64,000 bases of DNA from Streptomyces sp. DT2A-34 (GTDB lineage Bacteria; Actinomycetota; Actinomycetes; Streptomycetales; Streptomycetaceae), in assembly GCF_030499515.1 (NCBI RefSeq), contig NZ_JASTWJ010000001.1:9714001-9778000 (forward strand). Direction: 5' to 3'. The translations under genes were made by a program, and so were the position numbers. The notes under the pieces are model-generated. The model was not told where the DNA came from and made no database searches. It saw only the letters and a list, made by a program, of their open reading frames with translations. Shown piece after piece: positions 56,589 through 64,000 of this stretch. Numbering within the stretch: position 1 is the stretch's first letter; every line of letters starts with the position of its first letter.

Positions 56589-57581
56589 TCACATTCCCCA
56601 CCGCAGCCCCGGCGTCTTCACCGGCGCGTTCCACAGCCGCAGCAGCTCCTCGTCGACCTGGCACAGGGTGACGGAGGCACCGGCCATGTCGAGCGAGGTG
56701 ACGTAGTTCCCGACGAGGGTGTGGGCGACGGCGACACCGCGCTCGGCGAGCACCCGCTGGACCTCGGCGTTGAAGCCGTACAGCTCCAACAGCGGCGTGC
56801 CGCCCATGCCGTTGACCAGGACGAGGACGGGGTTGCGCGGGGTCATGTCCTCCAGGATGGCGCCCACGGCGAAGTCGGCGATCTCACCCGACGTCATCAT
56901 CGCCCGCCGCTCCCGGCCGGGCTCGCCGTGGATGCCGATGCCCAACTCCAGCTCGCCGAGCGGCAGATCGAAGGTGGGGCTGCCCTTGGCAGGGGTGGTA
57001 CAGGCGCTGAGGGCGACACCGAAACTGCGGGAGTTCTCGTTGACCTGCCGTCCGATGGCCTGCACCCGCTCCAGCGGCTGCCCCTCTTCCGCCGCGGCAC
57101 CGGCGATCTTCTCCACGAACAGCGTCGCGCCCGTGCCGCGCCGCCCGGCCGTGTAGAGGCTGTCGGTGACCGCCACGTCGTCGTTGACCAGCACCTTCGC
57201 CACCTGGATGCCCTCGTCCTCGGCGAGTTCCGCGGCCATGTCGAAGTTGAGGACGTCACCCGTGTAGTTCTTCACGATGAACAGCACACCCGCCCCGCTG
57301 TCCACGGCGGCCGCGGCCCGCACCATCTGGTCGGGCACCGGCGAGGTGAACACCTCACCCGGACAGGCCGCCGACAACATCCCCGGACCCACGAACCCAC
57401 CATGCAGCGGCTCGTGCCCCGACCCGCCACCGGAGATGAGGGCGACCTTCCCCTCGACGGGTGCGTCCCGCCGTACGATCACCCGCTTCTCCGCATCGAC
57501 GACCAACTCCGGATGGGCAGCCGCCATGCCGCGCAGCGCGTCCGCGACGACGGTCTCCGCGACGTTGATCAGCATCTTCAT
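56589..57581 (-). CDS. dhaK: DhaK, dihydroxyacetone-binding kinase subunit
   Basis: The 330-residue protein has ALISGGGSGHEPLHGGFVG, VLFIVKNYTGDVLNFDMA and the substrate-binding His in ELGIGIHGEPGRERR, which forms a hemiaminal with dihydroxyacetone. Length is normal. AGGAGG lies six bases before ATG 57581. It is the first gene of dhaKLM, the PTS-linked dihydroxyacetone kinase that feeds glycerol-derived dihydroxyacetone into glycolysis. Confidence 0.96.
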   Translation of the reverse strand: MKMLINVAETVVADALRGMAAAHPELVVDAEKRVIVRRDAPVEGKVALISGGGSGHEPLHGGFVGPGMLSAACPGEVFTSPVPDQMVRAAAAVDSGAGVLFIVKNYTGDVLNFDMAAELAEDEGIQVAKVLVNDDVAVTDSLYTAGRRGTGATLFVEKIAGAAAEEGQPLERVQAIGRQVNENSRSFGVALSACTTPAKGSPTFDLPLGELELGIGIHGEPGRERRAMMTSGEIADFAVGAILEDMTPRNPVLVLVNGMGGTPLLELYGFNAEVQRVLAERGVAVAHTLVGNYVTSLDMAGASVTLCQVDEELLRLWNAPVKTPGLRWGM

Positions 57582-57616
57582 AGGTACCTCCTGGTGAGGC
57601 TGGTAGATGGGCTCAC

Positions 57617-57637
57617 GACCTGCTCTTTTTGCAGGTC
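57617..57637. promoter_or_regulatory. Inverted repeat in the dhaK leader
   Basis: GACCTGC and GCAGGTC flank TCTTTTT, 36 bases upstream of dhaK. Read towards dhaK, a stable stem is formed close to the ribosome-binding site. It also marks where typical chromosomal gene order gives way to IS-rich DNA. Confidence 0.5.
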
Positions 57638-58008
57638 AGAGCAAGTCGGCTCGATAGTCGATCTTGGCGGTTCGTGGTGTCGGATTCCTTGGGCGGTCGG
57701 AGTCGGGTCGGCGGGAACGCTGCTGTCGGCAGTATCGACCTTGCGCAAGCGAAGGTCACGTGCACGGATGCTCCTGGCGTGCCCGGTGCTTGGGCGGGAC
57801 CGCTGGTCGCACCGTTTGGCGGCCTCAATGAAGCGTCTGACGAAGTACTTGCCTGGGAGGGGGAGGCCTCCCGGCGCCGGCTGCGTCCTGCCCACGATCA
57901 GCCGTTGCCCAGCGCCCTCTCCCTGCCCTCGGTGGGTAAGATCCGGGAGCTTCAGTGGACGCTGGCGCGCGGCGAGCGCATTTGCGTGACTGTTCGAGGG
58001 GGCACCAC
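57638..58008. other. Region with one doubtful reading frame
   Basis: A plus-strand frame from a TTG at 57629 to 58012 ends by ATGA overlap with the acetyltransferase gene, which favours a real gene. Its codon third positions are less GC-rich than neighbours, its start lies inside the hairpin, and the protein (SWRFVVSDSLGG to RELQWTLARGERICVTVRGG) matches no family I know. I leave it uncalled. Confidence 0.4.
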
Positions 58009-58566
58009 ATGACGCAGCAAGGGACCATCGCGATAGAGCGCATGGATGGATCGGCCGCTGTGCAGGCCGAGAACGCGTTCAAGCTGATCTACGCCGAAGC
58101 GTTCGCCGAGCCTCCTTACAACGAGACCGAGGACGATGTCGCCGCCGCCTTCCACCGCTTCCCCGTGCAGGCTCGCAACCCCACCTTTCGCGCTGCCTTG
58201 GCCCGTACCGAGGACGGCGAGCCGATCGGCATGGCGTGCGGCTACCTGCTCGGGCCCGACACGGTGTGGTGGGACGAATTGACCGAGCCCGTGCCCGACG
58301 ACATGCGGCGCGAGGACGGGCACCGCACCTTCGGGCTCATGGAACTCGCCGTGCGCGGACCGTGGCGCGGACAGGGTGTTGCGCGGCGCCTGCACAAGAC
58401 GCTGCTCGACGCCGTCGGGGCCGAGCGGGTGCTACTGAACGTCCACCCGGCGAGCAAGGCGGCGTCGACCGCTTACCGGGTGTGGGGCTACCGCAAGATC
58501 GGCGAGGCGCGGCCGTGGGGCGAGGGCGCGGACCTCCATGACGTGATGCTGCTCGGTCTGCGCTGA
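58009..58566 (+). CDS. GNAT-family N-acetyltransferase
   Basis: The 185-residue protein has the GNAT acetyl-CoA loop in LMELAVRGPWRGQGVARRLH (the Q/RxxGxG/A pattern), preceded by the strand EPIGMACGYLLGP and followed by VLLNVHPASKAASTAYRVWG. Single domain, normal length. The acceptor is unknown; small-molecule or antibiotic acetylation are both possible. It sits at the border of the IS-rich tail and may be acquired. Confidence 0.87.
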   Translation: MTQQGTIAIERMDGSAAVQAENAFKLIYAEAFAEPPYNETEDDVAAAFHRFPVQARNPTFRAALARTEDGEPIGMACGYLLGPDTVWWDELTEPVPDDMRREDGHRTFGLMELAVRGPWRGQGVARRLHKTLLDAVGAERVLLNVHPASKAASTAYRVWGYRKIGEARPWGEGADLHDVMLLGLR

Positions 58567-58571
58567 AAGCA

Positions 58572-58860
58572 GTGTGTGAACTCGTGCGGAGTGGAGCCCC
58601 TGACGGCGCCGATCCGATCCGCAAGGGTCAGCCGTGGAGCCTGCCGCCAGAGGATCGGGTCCTACTGGTCGCCGCGTACTGGCGGAGAACCTCACTTTCC
58701 GGCAGCTGGTCCCGCTGGAAGGAGGAGCACACGCGATGCTTGGCATCGCCCGACTCGACCACCTCGCCCTCACTGGATACTCCCGCTCTATAGGGGACCA
58801 CCTTGTGAGAGCCCAAGGGAGACGGCTCCCCACCTCGCCGTCTCGGAGGACGTTCAGTCG
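58572..58860 (+). mobile_element. IS5-like transposase remnant
   Basis: A short piece reads DGADPIRKGQPWSLPPEDR then VLLVAAYWR, matching the N-terminal region of IS5-type transposases common in Streptomyces, where it continues NLTFRQLAPLFGVSKS. Here ENLTFRQLVPL appears one frame over and then diverges (EGGAHAMLGIARLDHLALTG). No catalytic DDE part and no terminal repeats are seen, so it is dead. Confidence 0.6.
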
Positions 58861-59279
58861 AGACAGAACTCGTTGCCCTCGATGTCCTGCATCACGATGC
58901 ACGAATCGTTGTCGTCAGCCAGTAGTCGCACGCGTACCGCGCCGAGCGCGACCAGTCGTGCGCATTCGGCCTCAAGCGTGGCCAGGCGCTCTTCACCCAC
59001 GAGCCCGGTGCCGACCCGCACGTCAAGATGCACCCGATTCTTGACGACCTTGCCTTCGGGAACGCGCTGAAAGAACAGTCGCGGGCCCGCACCTGAGGGA
59101 TCACCGCATGCGAACCACGAACCCCGATCCTCAGGCGGCCGCGAGCGATCGAAATGGTCCCAAGTGGCAAACCCCCGCGGTGGCGATACGACGTACCCCA
59201 ACACCTCGCACCAAAAGCGCGCGACGCGCTCAGGTTCTGCGCAGTCGAAGGTGACTTGGAACTGCTTGATCGATGACAT
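58854..59279 (-). CDS. VOC-family protein (glyoxalase-like)
   Basis: The 141-residue protein has VTFDCAEPERVARFWCEVLG, a middle KNRVHLDVRVGTGLVGEERL and the final DSCIVMQDIEGNEFCLD, the pattern of Streptomyces VOC proteins with HLD and E metal ligands. ATG 59279 (MSSIKQFQ) is chosen, because the upstream extension is Arg/Pro-rich non-homologous sequence. The function is unknown. It lies between transposase remnants. Confidence 0.87.
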   Translation of the reverse strand: MSSIKQFQVTFDCAEPERVARFWCEVLGYVVSPPRGFATWDHFDRSRPPEDRGSWFACGDPSGAGPRLFFQRVPEGKVVKNRVHLDVRVGTGLVGEERLATLEAECARLVALGAVRVRLLADDNDSCIVMQDIEGNEFCLD

Positions 59280-59512
59280 CGGCGCACCATAGCAAGGGGG
59301 GCTCTGTTGCTCATCTCCCGGTAAGAATCTGCATCTTGAGGGGGGATGACCCGTGCTAGTCGCTGCTGTGTCGTGCGTCCGGCCCGGGTCCGCACCTACG
59401 CACCCGTGGCGGCGTAGCCGACCGGTGGACCCAGGACCCAAGACCGCTCACGGCCGGCCGCCGTTCGAGGCGATTGACATCGCCGCCCATGTGCCGAGCT
59501 CCCCATGCCTTG

Positions 59513-60697
59513 CTACCAGCGAAGCGGCACATCAAACGGACCACCGTGGGGGCCTGGGTGTGCCCCCTCCTCGTAGGACATGACCGCGGTACCGGTCAGC
59601 GGCACGGACGTGAACCCGTCAAAATAGTGCAGTGGCGCATGTGCGATCAGCATGAGTCCCAGCCCGAGTGCGACCACCGCACGCTTCATGTTCTCGTGAC
59701 CGTCGCACCACACCCACGCCACGATGGTGAGGTTCACGCAGAGCAAGAACGCCCACCGGTGCTGATCCCACCCGCCGAAAGACAGCAGGAACGGCGCGCC
59801 ACTCGCGCCCACGGCCAGGGAGCGTGTCACCCAGCCGCGCGCGTCGTGGCCGGGCCCGACGACGACGGCCGTCACCACGATGACGGCAAGGACGAGCGGA
59901 GCCAGATACAGCGCGATGTTCCACGGGTCGTAAGCACTCCAGCTCTGGGCCTGCGTACGGAAGAAGAGCGCGAGCGCGTCTTCGCGCCAGTTCCATCCAC
60001 CCTCACCGATCCGCGTGATCAGATGTTCTCGCGCTCCTGGAACCGCAGGCGGCACGGCGAACAGCAGTGCGTTCACCGCCACCGGCAGGATGCTTGCTGC
60101 GAACGCGGTGCGCGTCGGCAGCGACGAGCGCCATACGGCCAGCAGCCACACCGGGATCACGGTCAGCGCACTGATCTCATGGGCCATCGGCGCCAGCATC
60201 ATCACCAGCGTCGCCGTCCGCCACCAGCCGCGGCAGCCGAGCCACAGAGCGACGAACAGCAGAAGGAACAGGACCTGGTCGAGGTAGCCGACCTCATGGA
60301 ACAGGTAGCCACCCGCCGGGTGAAGGAGGAACGCCACCGGCAGCCATCGCCGGACCGGCGTCGTGGCCCGCACCACAGTGGTGACGATGACGGCGAGCAG
60401 CAGCGCCAGGATGCCGAACGAGAGCGCCGCATAGAACCAGTAGGCATTCCCTGCCCACTCGGCGAGCGGATAGAGCACGGTGGCGACGAGGAAGCGGCGG
60501 TGGAACCCGTCGGCCAGCGACGTCGTCTGAAGCGTTGCGGACCAGAGCGACGGCAGCCGAAACCCCGTATAGGCAGCCAGCGAGAGGGCCGCCACACAGA
60601 GCCCACCGGCCCACCAGGAGCGCGCACTTGACGCCTGAGGATTGCCGGATGCTGCAGGGCGGGCAAACGCCTGCGGAGGAAGCGAGGTACCGACCAC
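59513..60697 (-). CDS. Polytopic membrane protein of unknown function
   Basis: The 394-residue protein has about nine hydrophobic helices. It has short hydrophilic loops with RLPSLWSATLQTTSLADGFH, FHEVGYLDQVLFLLLFVALW and RTQAQSWSAYDPWNIALYL. The pattern recalls GT-C-like or EpsG-like membrane proteins, but no DxD or other catalytic motif is clear, so I give no function. Flanked by a VOC gene and an IS630 remnant. Confidence 0.75.
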   Translation of the reverse strand: MVGTSLPPQAFARPAASGNPQASSARSWWAGGLCVAALSLAAYTGFRLPSLWSATLQTTSLADGFHRRFLVATVLYPLAEWAGNAYWFYAALSFGILALLLAVIVTTVVRATTPVRRWLPVAFLLHPAGGYLFHEVGYLDQVLFLLLFVALWLGCRGWWRTATLVMMLAPMAHEISALTVIPVWLLAVWRSSLPTRTAFAASILPVAVNALLFAVPPAVPGAREHLITRIGEGGWNWREDALALFFRTQAQSWSAYDPWNIALYLAPLVLAVIVVTAVVVGPGHDARGWVTRSLAVGASGAPFLLSFGGWDQHRWAFLLCVNLTIVAWVWCDGHENMKRAVVALGLGLMLIAHAPLHYFDGFTSVPLTGTAVMSYEEGAHPGPHGGPFDVPLRW

Positions 60698-60797
60698 GCA
60701 CGCAAACTACGGGCACTTCACGGTACTTCGTCACGGCCACACCGTGCACTGGCCTCTTTACCGCTGATCAGGTGCCCGGGATCACCCGGCTGAGTGA

Positions 60798-61278
60798 TCA
60801 CACTGAGGCGGCGAGGGGTCGTCCGGCCCAGCGGATGCCCTTCTCGCTGCGGACCAGTGCGCGTTCCTGGCGTTGAGCGGCCAGGACGTCGGGGTGACGG
60901 GCGTTGTGGTTGCGCCAGCGCAGGCAGCGGTGCAACTCCCGTGTCTGTACTGCATGGTTGGGATGATTTGAGTCGGCGAGGGTGAACTGCCGCAGCGGCC
61001 CGAAATGCGCCTCGACCGGGTTCGCCCAGGACGCATTCTCGGCGTGAAACAAAGCGGCGTCCGCGTGGCCGTCGACCGCGGCCTTGTTGTGCGCGGCCCG
61101 GCGGCGCATGCGCCAGTCCAGGTCTTGGTGTGCTGGAAGGTGACTCCACGGCGGGCCGGCACAGCAGCAGTGCAGCCCGCCGGTAGCGCACCGTGCTCGT
61201 GCTGCCCCGGCGCACGATCCGCTGCAGCTTCCGCCCCTCCTGCTCGGTGAGCCCGTGCACCCGAACTGGCTGTGCCAT
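60798..61278 (-). mobile_element. IS630-family transposase remnant, internally deleted
   Basis: The first 40 residues (MAQPVRVHGLTEQEGRKLQR, RGSTSTVRYRRAALLL) and the last 85 (ENASWANPVEAHFGPLRQFT, HNARHPDVLAAQRQERALVR, EKGIRWAGRPLAASV) are well preserved. A short GVTFQHTKTW lies between, in another frame. About 200 central residues, including the DDE catalytic core, are missing. Similar sequences GATCACCCGGCTG (near 60780) and GATCACCGGGTTG (minus strand, near 61350) may be worn terminal repeats. It cannot transpose by itself. Confidence 0.8.
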
Positions 61279-61360
61279 CCCACCTCCCCGCCTCGATCGG
61301 ACGTGTCGCCACCTCCAACCGGCACAGGCCCGACCAGCACAACCCGGTGATCGTTTCCGG

Positions 61361-62260
61361 TCACAGCATCAGGTCGTATGCGGCATCGCATTGTGGCGCT
61401 CCGCCGCGACGCGGAGCAGGATCTCGCGCAGCACTTCGCGTGTACGTCCACGCGTCTTCACGGCCGGCCGCGTCGAGGTAGTGGCGCAGGGCCGTCAGCA
61501 GGTCGGTGGCGTGCCGTGTGTCGTGGTCGATGAGCCGGACGAGCCGTCGTTCCGTGTAGTCCTGGATGCGGGTGTCCTCGCGGCGCGTACCGCAGGCGGC
61601 GCAGGCCGATGTCGTGCAGCTCGTGGAAGGAACGGTCCGGGGGGAGAGGCTGGCCGGGTGGGGTGGCGGTGGCGACCCGGGCCGCCTCGCCGAAGGAACG
61701 GGCGTGTCGGAGAGATCGGTGACCTCGGGACCGACGCTGACGACCGCCTGCGGGGCCAAGTCCCGTGCCAAGACGCTCAGTTGCTCGACGATCAGTCGCC
61801 AGGGCCGGGACGCGCGCAGGGCCAGCAGGATGCCGAGCCGGCCGGGGGTCAGCTCGCCGACGAGTGCCTGCGCCCCTGTCCCGCGGAGTTCATGGGACAG
61901 GCGGTCCTCCAGCACCGGCCCCTCGTCCGCCGTGCGGAGGTCCAGGAGGATCGCGAGGAACCGGCAGCCCTCGGTGGGCAGAGCCAGCGCGCAGAAGCGG
62001 GCGCGGGCGTCCTCGGGGGAGTGGTGGTGCTGTTCGGCCAGGTCGCGCGGGACACTTCGGTGGGCTGCGTGCTCCCAAGGTGTGGAATGGATGAGCCGCG
62101 CGAGGTCAGGGCCATCGCCGTCCGCTCCAGGACGGTGACGTGTTCCGGTCCGAAAGCCGGACCGTCGCTACGGGCCGGGGCGGCTCCGCCGTCCGGCATG
62201 GAGACGGCGCCGTCGCCGACGGCGTCCCACCGCGTGGCCGTCGGCGCGCGGACGCTCCAA
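61361..62260 (-). pseudogene. PucR-family transcriptional regulator, multiply frameshifted
   Basis: Successive frames on the minus strand read FGPEHVTVLERTAMALTSRG, DLARLIHSTPWEHAAHRSV and PRDLAEQHHHSPEDARARF, then LEDRLSHELRGTGAQALVG, VGPEVTDLSD, RSFGEAARVATATPPGQPL, FHELHDIGLRRLRYA and REDTRIQDYTERRLVRLIDH. These are the pieces of a CdaR/PucR regulator up to LRHYLDAAG. The final HTH is unreadable. At least four frame changes and a lost C-terminal HTH mean this gene is dead. Confidence 0.75.
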
Positions 62261-62535
62261 CTGGGCACGCAGCGGGTCGGCGTCGGTCGGCGTGCTGCGC
62301 GGCACGGCTTCGTCGCCGTGGCCCCTGCCGGTTCGTGAAATGCCCGGCCGCCGGATCCACTGACCGCCTCAGAGGTGGCTGCCATCTGGCCGCCGACTTC
62401 CTCCCGGTCCGCCTGGAGGAGCAGACGGCGCACGGGTGCGCGCGGCGGACCAACCCGGCCGGCCGGCCTCAGCCTGTGTCTGCCCGTACTGGCACCCAAG
62501 CGGGCGCCCGCCACCGCACCGGTTCGGTGCGCCTG
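62261..62535. other. Non-coding gap upstream of the VOC gene
   Basis: No supported gene is seen. The region may hold the decayed N-terminal part of the PucR gene; open frames are Arg/Pro-rich without family patterns. A leaderless-type promoter for the next gene starts at 62536. Confidence 0.5.
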
Positions 62536-62563
62536 TTGTTCGAAGGTCTGGCAGGTCTAAGCT
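62536..62563 (+). promoter_or_regulatory. Promoter of a leaderless VOC transcript
   Basis: TTGTTC (62536-62541) and TAAGCT (62558-62563) are 16 bases apart. The ATG at 62570 lies six bases after the -10, with no ribosome-binding site. Confidence 0.55.
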
Positions 62564-62569
62564 CGGCGG

Positions 62570-62923
62570 ATGACCTTGGAATGGGAACAGGTAATCGTTC
62601 ACTCAGTCGATCCGGTGGCCTTGGGGCAGTGGTGGGCCGAGGCCCTTGGTTGGGTTGTGGTCCATTCCTCTGACGAGGAGTTCGAGATCCGCCCGGCGCC
62701 GGATCGCCTGCCGGGGTTGGACTTCGTCCGGCTCGACGAGGGCAAGAAGGCCAAGAGCCGGCTGCATCTCGACTTCAGGCCAGATGACCAGGACGCCGAG
62801 GTGGCCCGTCTGGTGGCTCATGGCGCACAGCGTGTTGATATTGGCCAGGGTGATCAATCGTGGGTTGTGTTGGCAGACCCCGAAGGTAACGAGTTCTGTG
62901 TCCTTGGCCAGCGGCGTCAGTAA
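62570..62923 (+). CDS. VOC-family protein
   Basis: The 117-residue protein starts WEQVIVHSVDPVALGQWWAE and has SRLHLDFRPDDQDAEVARLV with the HLDF metal ligand. It ends SWVVLADPEGNEFCVLGQRR with the Glu ligand. It resembles the VOC protein at 58854 in ending and metal pattern but is shorter. Function unknown. Its transcript is predicted to be leaderless. Confidence 0.87.
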   Translation: MTLEWEQVIVHSVDPVALGQWWAEALGWVVVHSSDEEFEIRPAPDRLPGLDFVRLDEGKKAKSRLHLDFRPDDQDAEVARLVAHGAQRVDIGQGDQSWVVLADPEGNEFCVLGQRRQ

Positions 62924-63604
62924 GGCTCGCGCCTGGGTGGGACCGGGCAGCGGTCTCTCGTGCCTCGTCGAGGAAACGGTCCTGTCGAAGCCGCGTGACG
63001 TTGATTCCGATCCGAGCGCGAAGCGCTGGGAGGTTGAAGATGCCGACGGCGGGCCTGTCGACGTGCCAAGTGGAACGCTGCGGCGGAGACGACGCTCGGC
63101 TTGAGTCGATCGGCACTCCGCCCTGTCTCGAACAGGCAGACCGTGTTGTCTGCCATGGGAAAGACCCAACCGGTACTCCGGCCCGCTGAGCCGGCTGCAC
63201 GAGCCGGCGCCGGGCCATCGGCAAGGTCGCGGTCCGGCCGGCGGGGCAACCGCGCGGTCTACCCGCAGTCGGCGCACTGCCGAGCGGGGCAACCACGGGG
63301 TCTGCTCGAAGTCGGCGCAACTGCCGAGCGGGCGGCTCGTCGCGTGGGTCGACGACAGCGCCACGGGCAGCCGGAACCTCATCAAGAACGCCGGCTGGTT
63401 CTGCACGTCGCAGTCGGTCAAGAACACGAGCCGTCCGCCCGGACCCGGCCGGTGCGACCGGCGGCGCGCCGCTGACCCGCGGAACGAGATCCAGTACGCT
63501 CCGGCACCCGCCGATACGCACGCACCAGAGCCCTCCGACTCCCCGACGAGCACCCTCCCCCGTCTAGGTTATGCAGTGACGTCCGCTCAACTCGGGGAGC
63601 CCCC
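62924..63604. other. 681-base gap with coding fragments
   Basis: No full gene is supported. Around 63300-63440 a plus-strand frame reads GRLVAWVDDSATGSRNLIKN then AGWFCTSQSVKNTSRPPGPG with coding-like codons, which may be the worn end of a small secreted I36-type inhibitor; no start or signal peptide is found. Elsewhere only Arg/Pro-rich antisense-like frames occur. The last 60 bases must hold the promoter of the methyltransferase gene. Confidence 0.5.
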
Positions 63605-64000
63605 ATGTCAATTGAACGTCCGCTCATCGACAGCGGCGTGCCGCACTCCGCCCGGATCTGGAACTACTGGCTCGGCGGCAAGGACTGCTACGAGATCGAC
63701 CGGCAGGTCGGCGACCAGATAGCCGGCGCCAACCCGGCGATCCTCGACATCGCCCTGGCACAGCGGGCGTTCCTCGTCAGGACGGTGGAGTACCTCGTCC
63801 GTGAGGCAGGCATACGTCAGTTCCTCGACGTGGGTACCGGCCTGCCCACCGCGAACAACACGCACGAGGTCGCCCAGAGACTGGTCCCCGAAACCCGGAT
63901 CGTCTACGTCGATCACGACCCGGTCGTCCTGGCCCACGCCGAGGCCCTGCTCACCAGCACGCCCGAAGGGGCCACGGACTACATCGACGCCGACCTGCGC
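63605..64000 (+). CDS. DUF574-family SAM-dependent methyltransferase (3' end outside window)
   Basis: The first 132 residues are visible: IERPLIDSGVPHSARIWNYW, the family hallmark LGGKDCYEIDRQVGDQI, then AQRAFLVRTVEYLVREAGIR and motif I FLDVGTGLPTANNTHEVAQ. Full-length members are about 270 residues and are very numerous in Streptomyces; substrates are unknown. GGGGAG lies five bases before ATG 63605. The gene continues beyond the window. Confidence 0.9.
   Translation, partial: MSIERPLIDSGVPHSARIWNYWLGGKDCYEIDRQVGDQIAGANPAILDIALAQRAFLVRTVEYLVREAGIRQFLDVGTGLPTANNTHEVAQRLVPETRIVYVDHDPVVLAHAEALLTSTPEGATDYIDADLR

Noticed and set aside
57595..57660. tRNA or attachment-site fragment near the dhaK leader
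   Set aside because: A seven-base stem is present but no cloverleaf, T-loop sequence or direct repeat to pair with it could be found, and there is no integrase gene.
57629..58012. 127-codon plus-strand frame ending in ATGA overlap with the GNAT gene
   Set aside because: TTG start inside a hairpin, lower third-position GC and no family match. The overlap keeps it possible, but not enough to call.

Overview
The window is high-GC actinobacterial chromosome, almost certainly Streptomyces. Coding frames carry G or C at nearly every third position, GTG starts are common, adjacent genes repeatedly overlap by ATGA or GTGA, and the families are typical of that genus (GH42/GH53 galactan genes, an MptB/GT87 pair, SpoIIE phosphatase, PadR and LacI regulators). 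No rRNA, tRNA, CRISPR array, complete insertion sequence or biosynthetic megagene was seen.

Left part (1-17.2 kb): the 3' end of an NCS1 permease with an isochorismatase-type hydrolase and a frameshifted peptidase E; a peptidoglycan-binding membrane protein; a phosphoribosyltransferase-hydrolase fusion; a flavin monooxygenase; an SseB-like protein; a decayed glycolate-oxidase fragment beside a frameshifted LysR gene; MarR and VOC genes. The clearest functional unit is a galactan locus at 9.0-17.2 kb: LacI regulator, two ABC permeases and a sugar-binding lipoprotein on the minus strand, divergent from a GH42 beta-galactosidase and a secreted GH53 endo-galactanase. A good promoter with an overlapping LacI-type dyad lies between the two arms. 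GH53 would cut galactan outside the cell, the ABC system would import oligomers (its ATPase is not here) and GH42 would finish hydrolysis inside.

Middle (17.2-42.7 kb): YihY membrane protein; frameshifted SMP-30-like gene carrying a mini-palindrome; FluC-DUF190-FluC fluoride exporter operon; UppP; an asparagine/aspartate catabolic set (FadR-type regulator, permease, asparaginase, aspartase) followed by glutaminase; MptB- and GT87-type mannosyltransferases overlapping a D-Ala-D-Ala carboxypeptidase; a short Rho paralogue; methyltransferases; PadR and HutC/GntR regulators; a beta-lactamase-fold hydrolase; an acetyl-xylan-esterase-family hydrolase; 8-oxoguanine deaminase; and a molybdopterin oxidoreductase with a flavoprotein reductase.

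Right part (42.7-57.6 kb): PrmC-like methyltransferase, PAS-PAS-GAF-SpoIIE phosphatase, unknown secreted proteins, M20 peptidase divergent from an old-yellow-enzyme dienoyl-CoA reductase with a PadR regulator, FN3 lipoprotein, GH75 chitosanase, a truncated SDR and a dhaK-dhaL-dhaM dihydroxyacetone kinase operon. From 57.6 kb to the end the DNA looks accessory and worn: IS5-like and IS630 transposase remnants, a shattered PucR regulator, scattered GNAT/VOC genes, and a DUF574-type methyltransferase cut by the window edge.

At least six otherwise well-conserved genes carry one- or two-base frameshifts. Residual assembly indels must be separated from true pseudogenes before those genes are interpreted.
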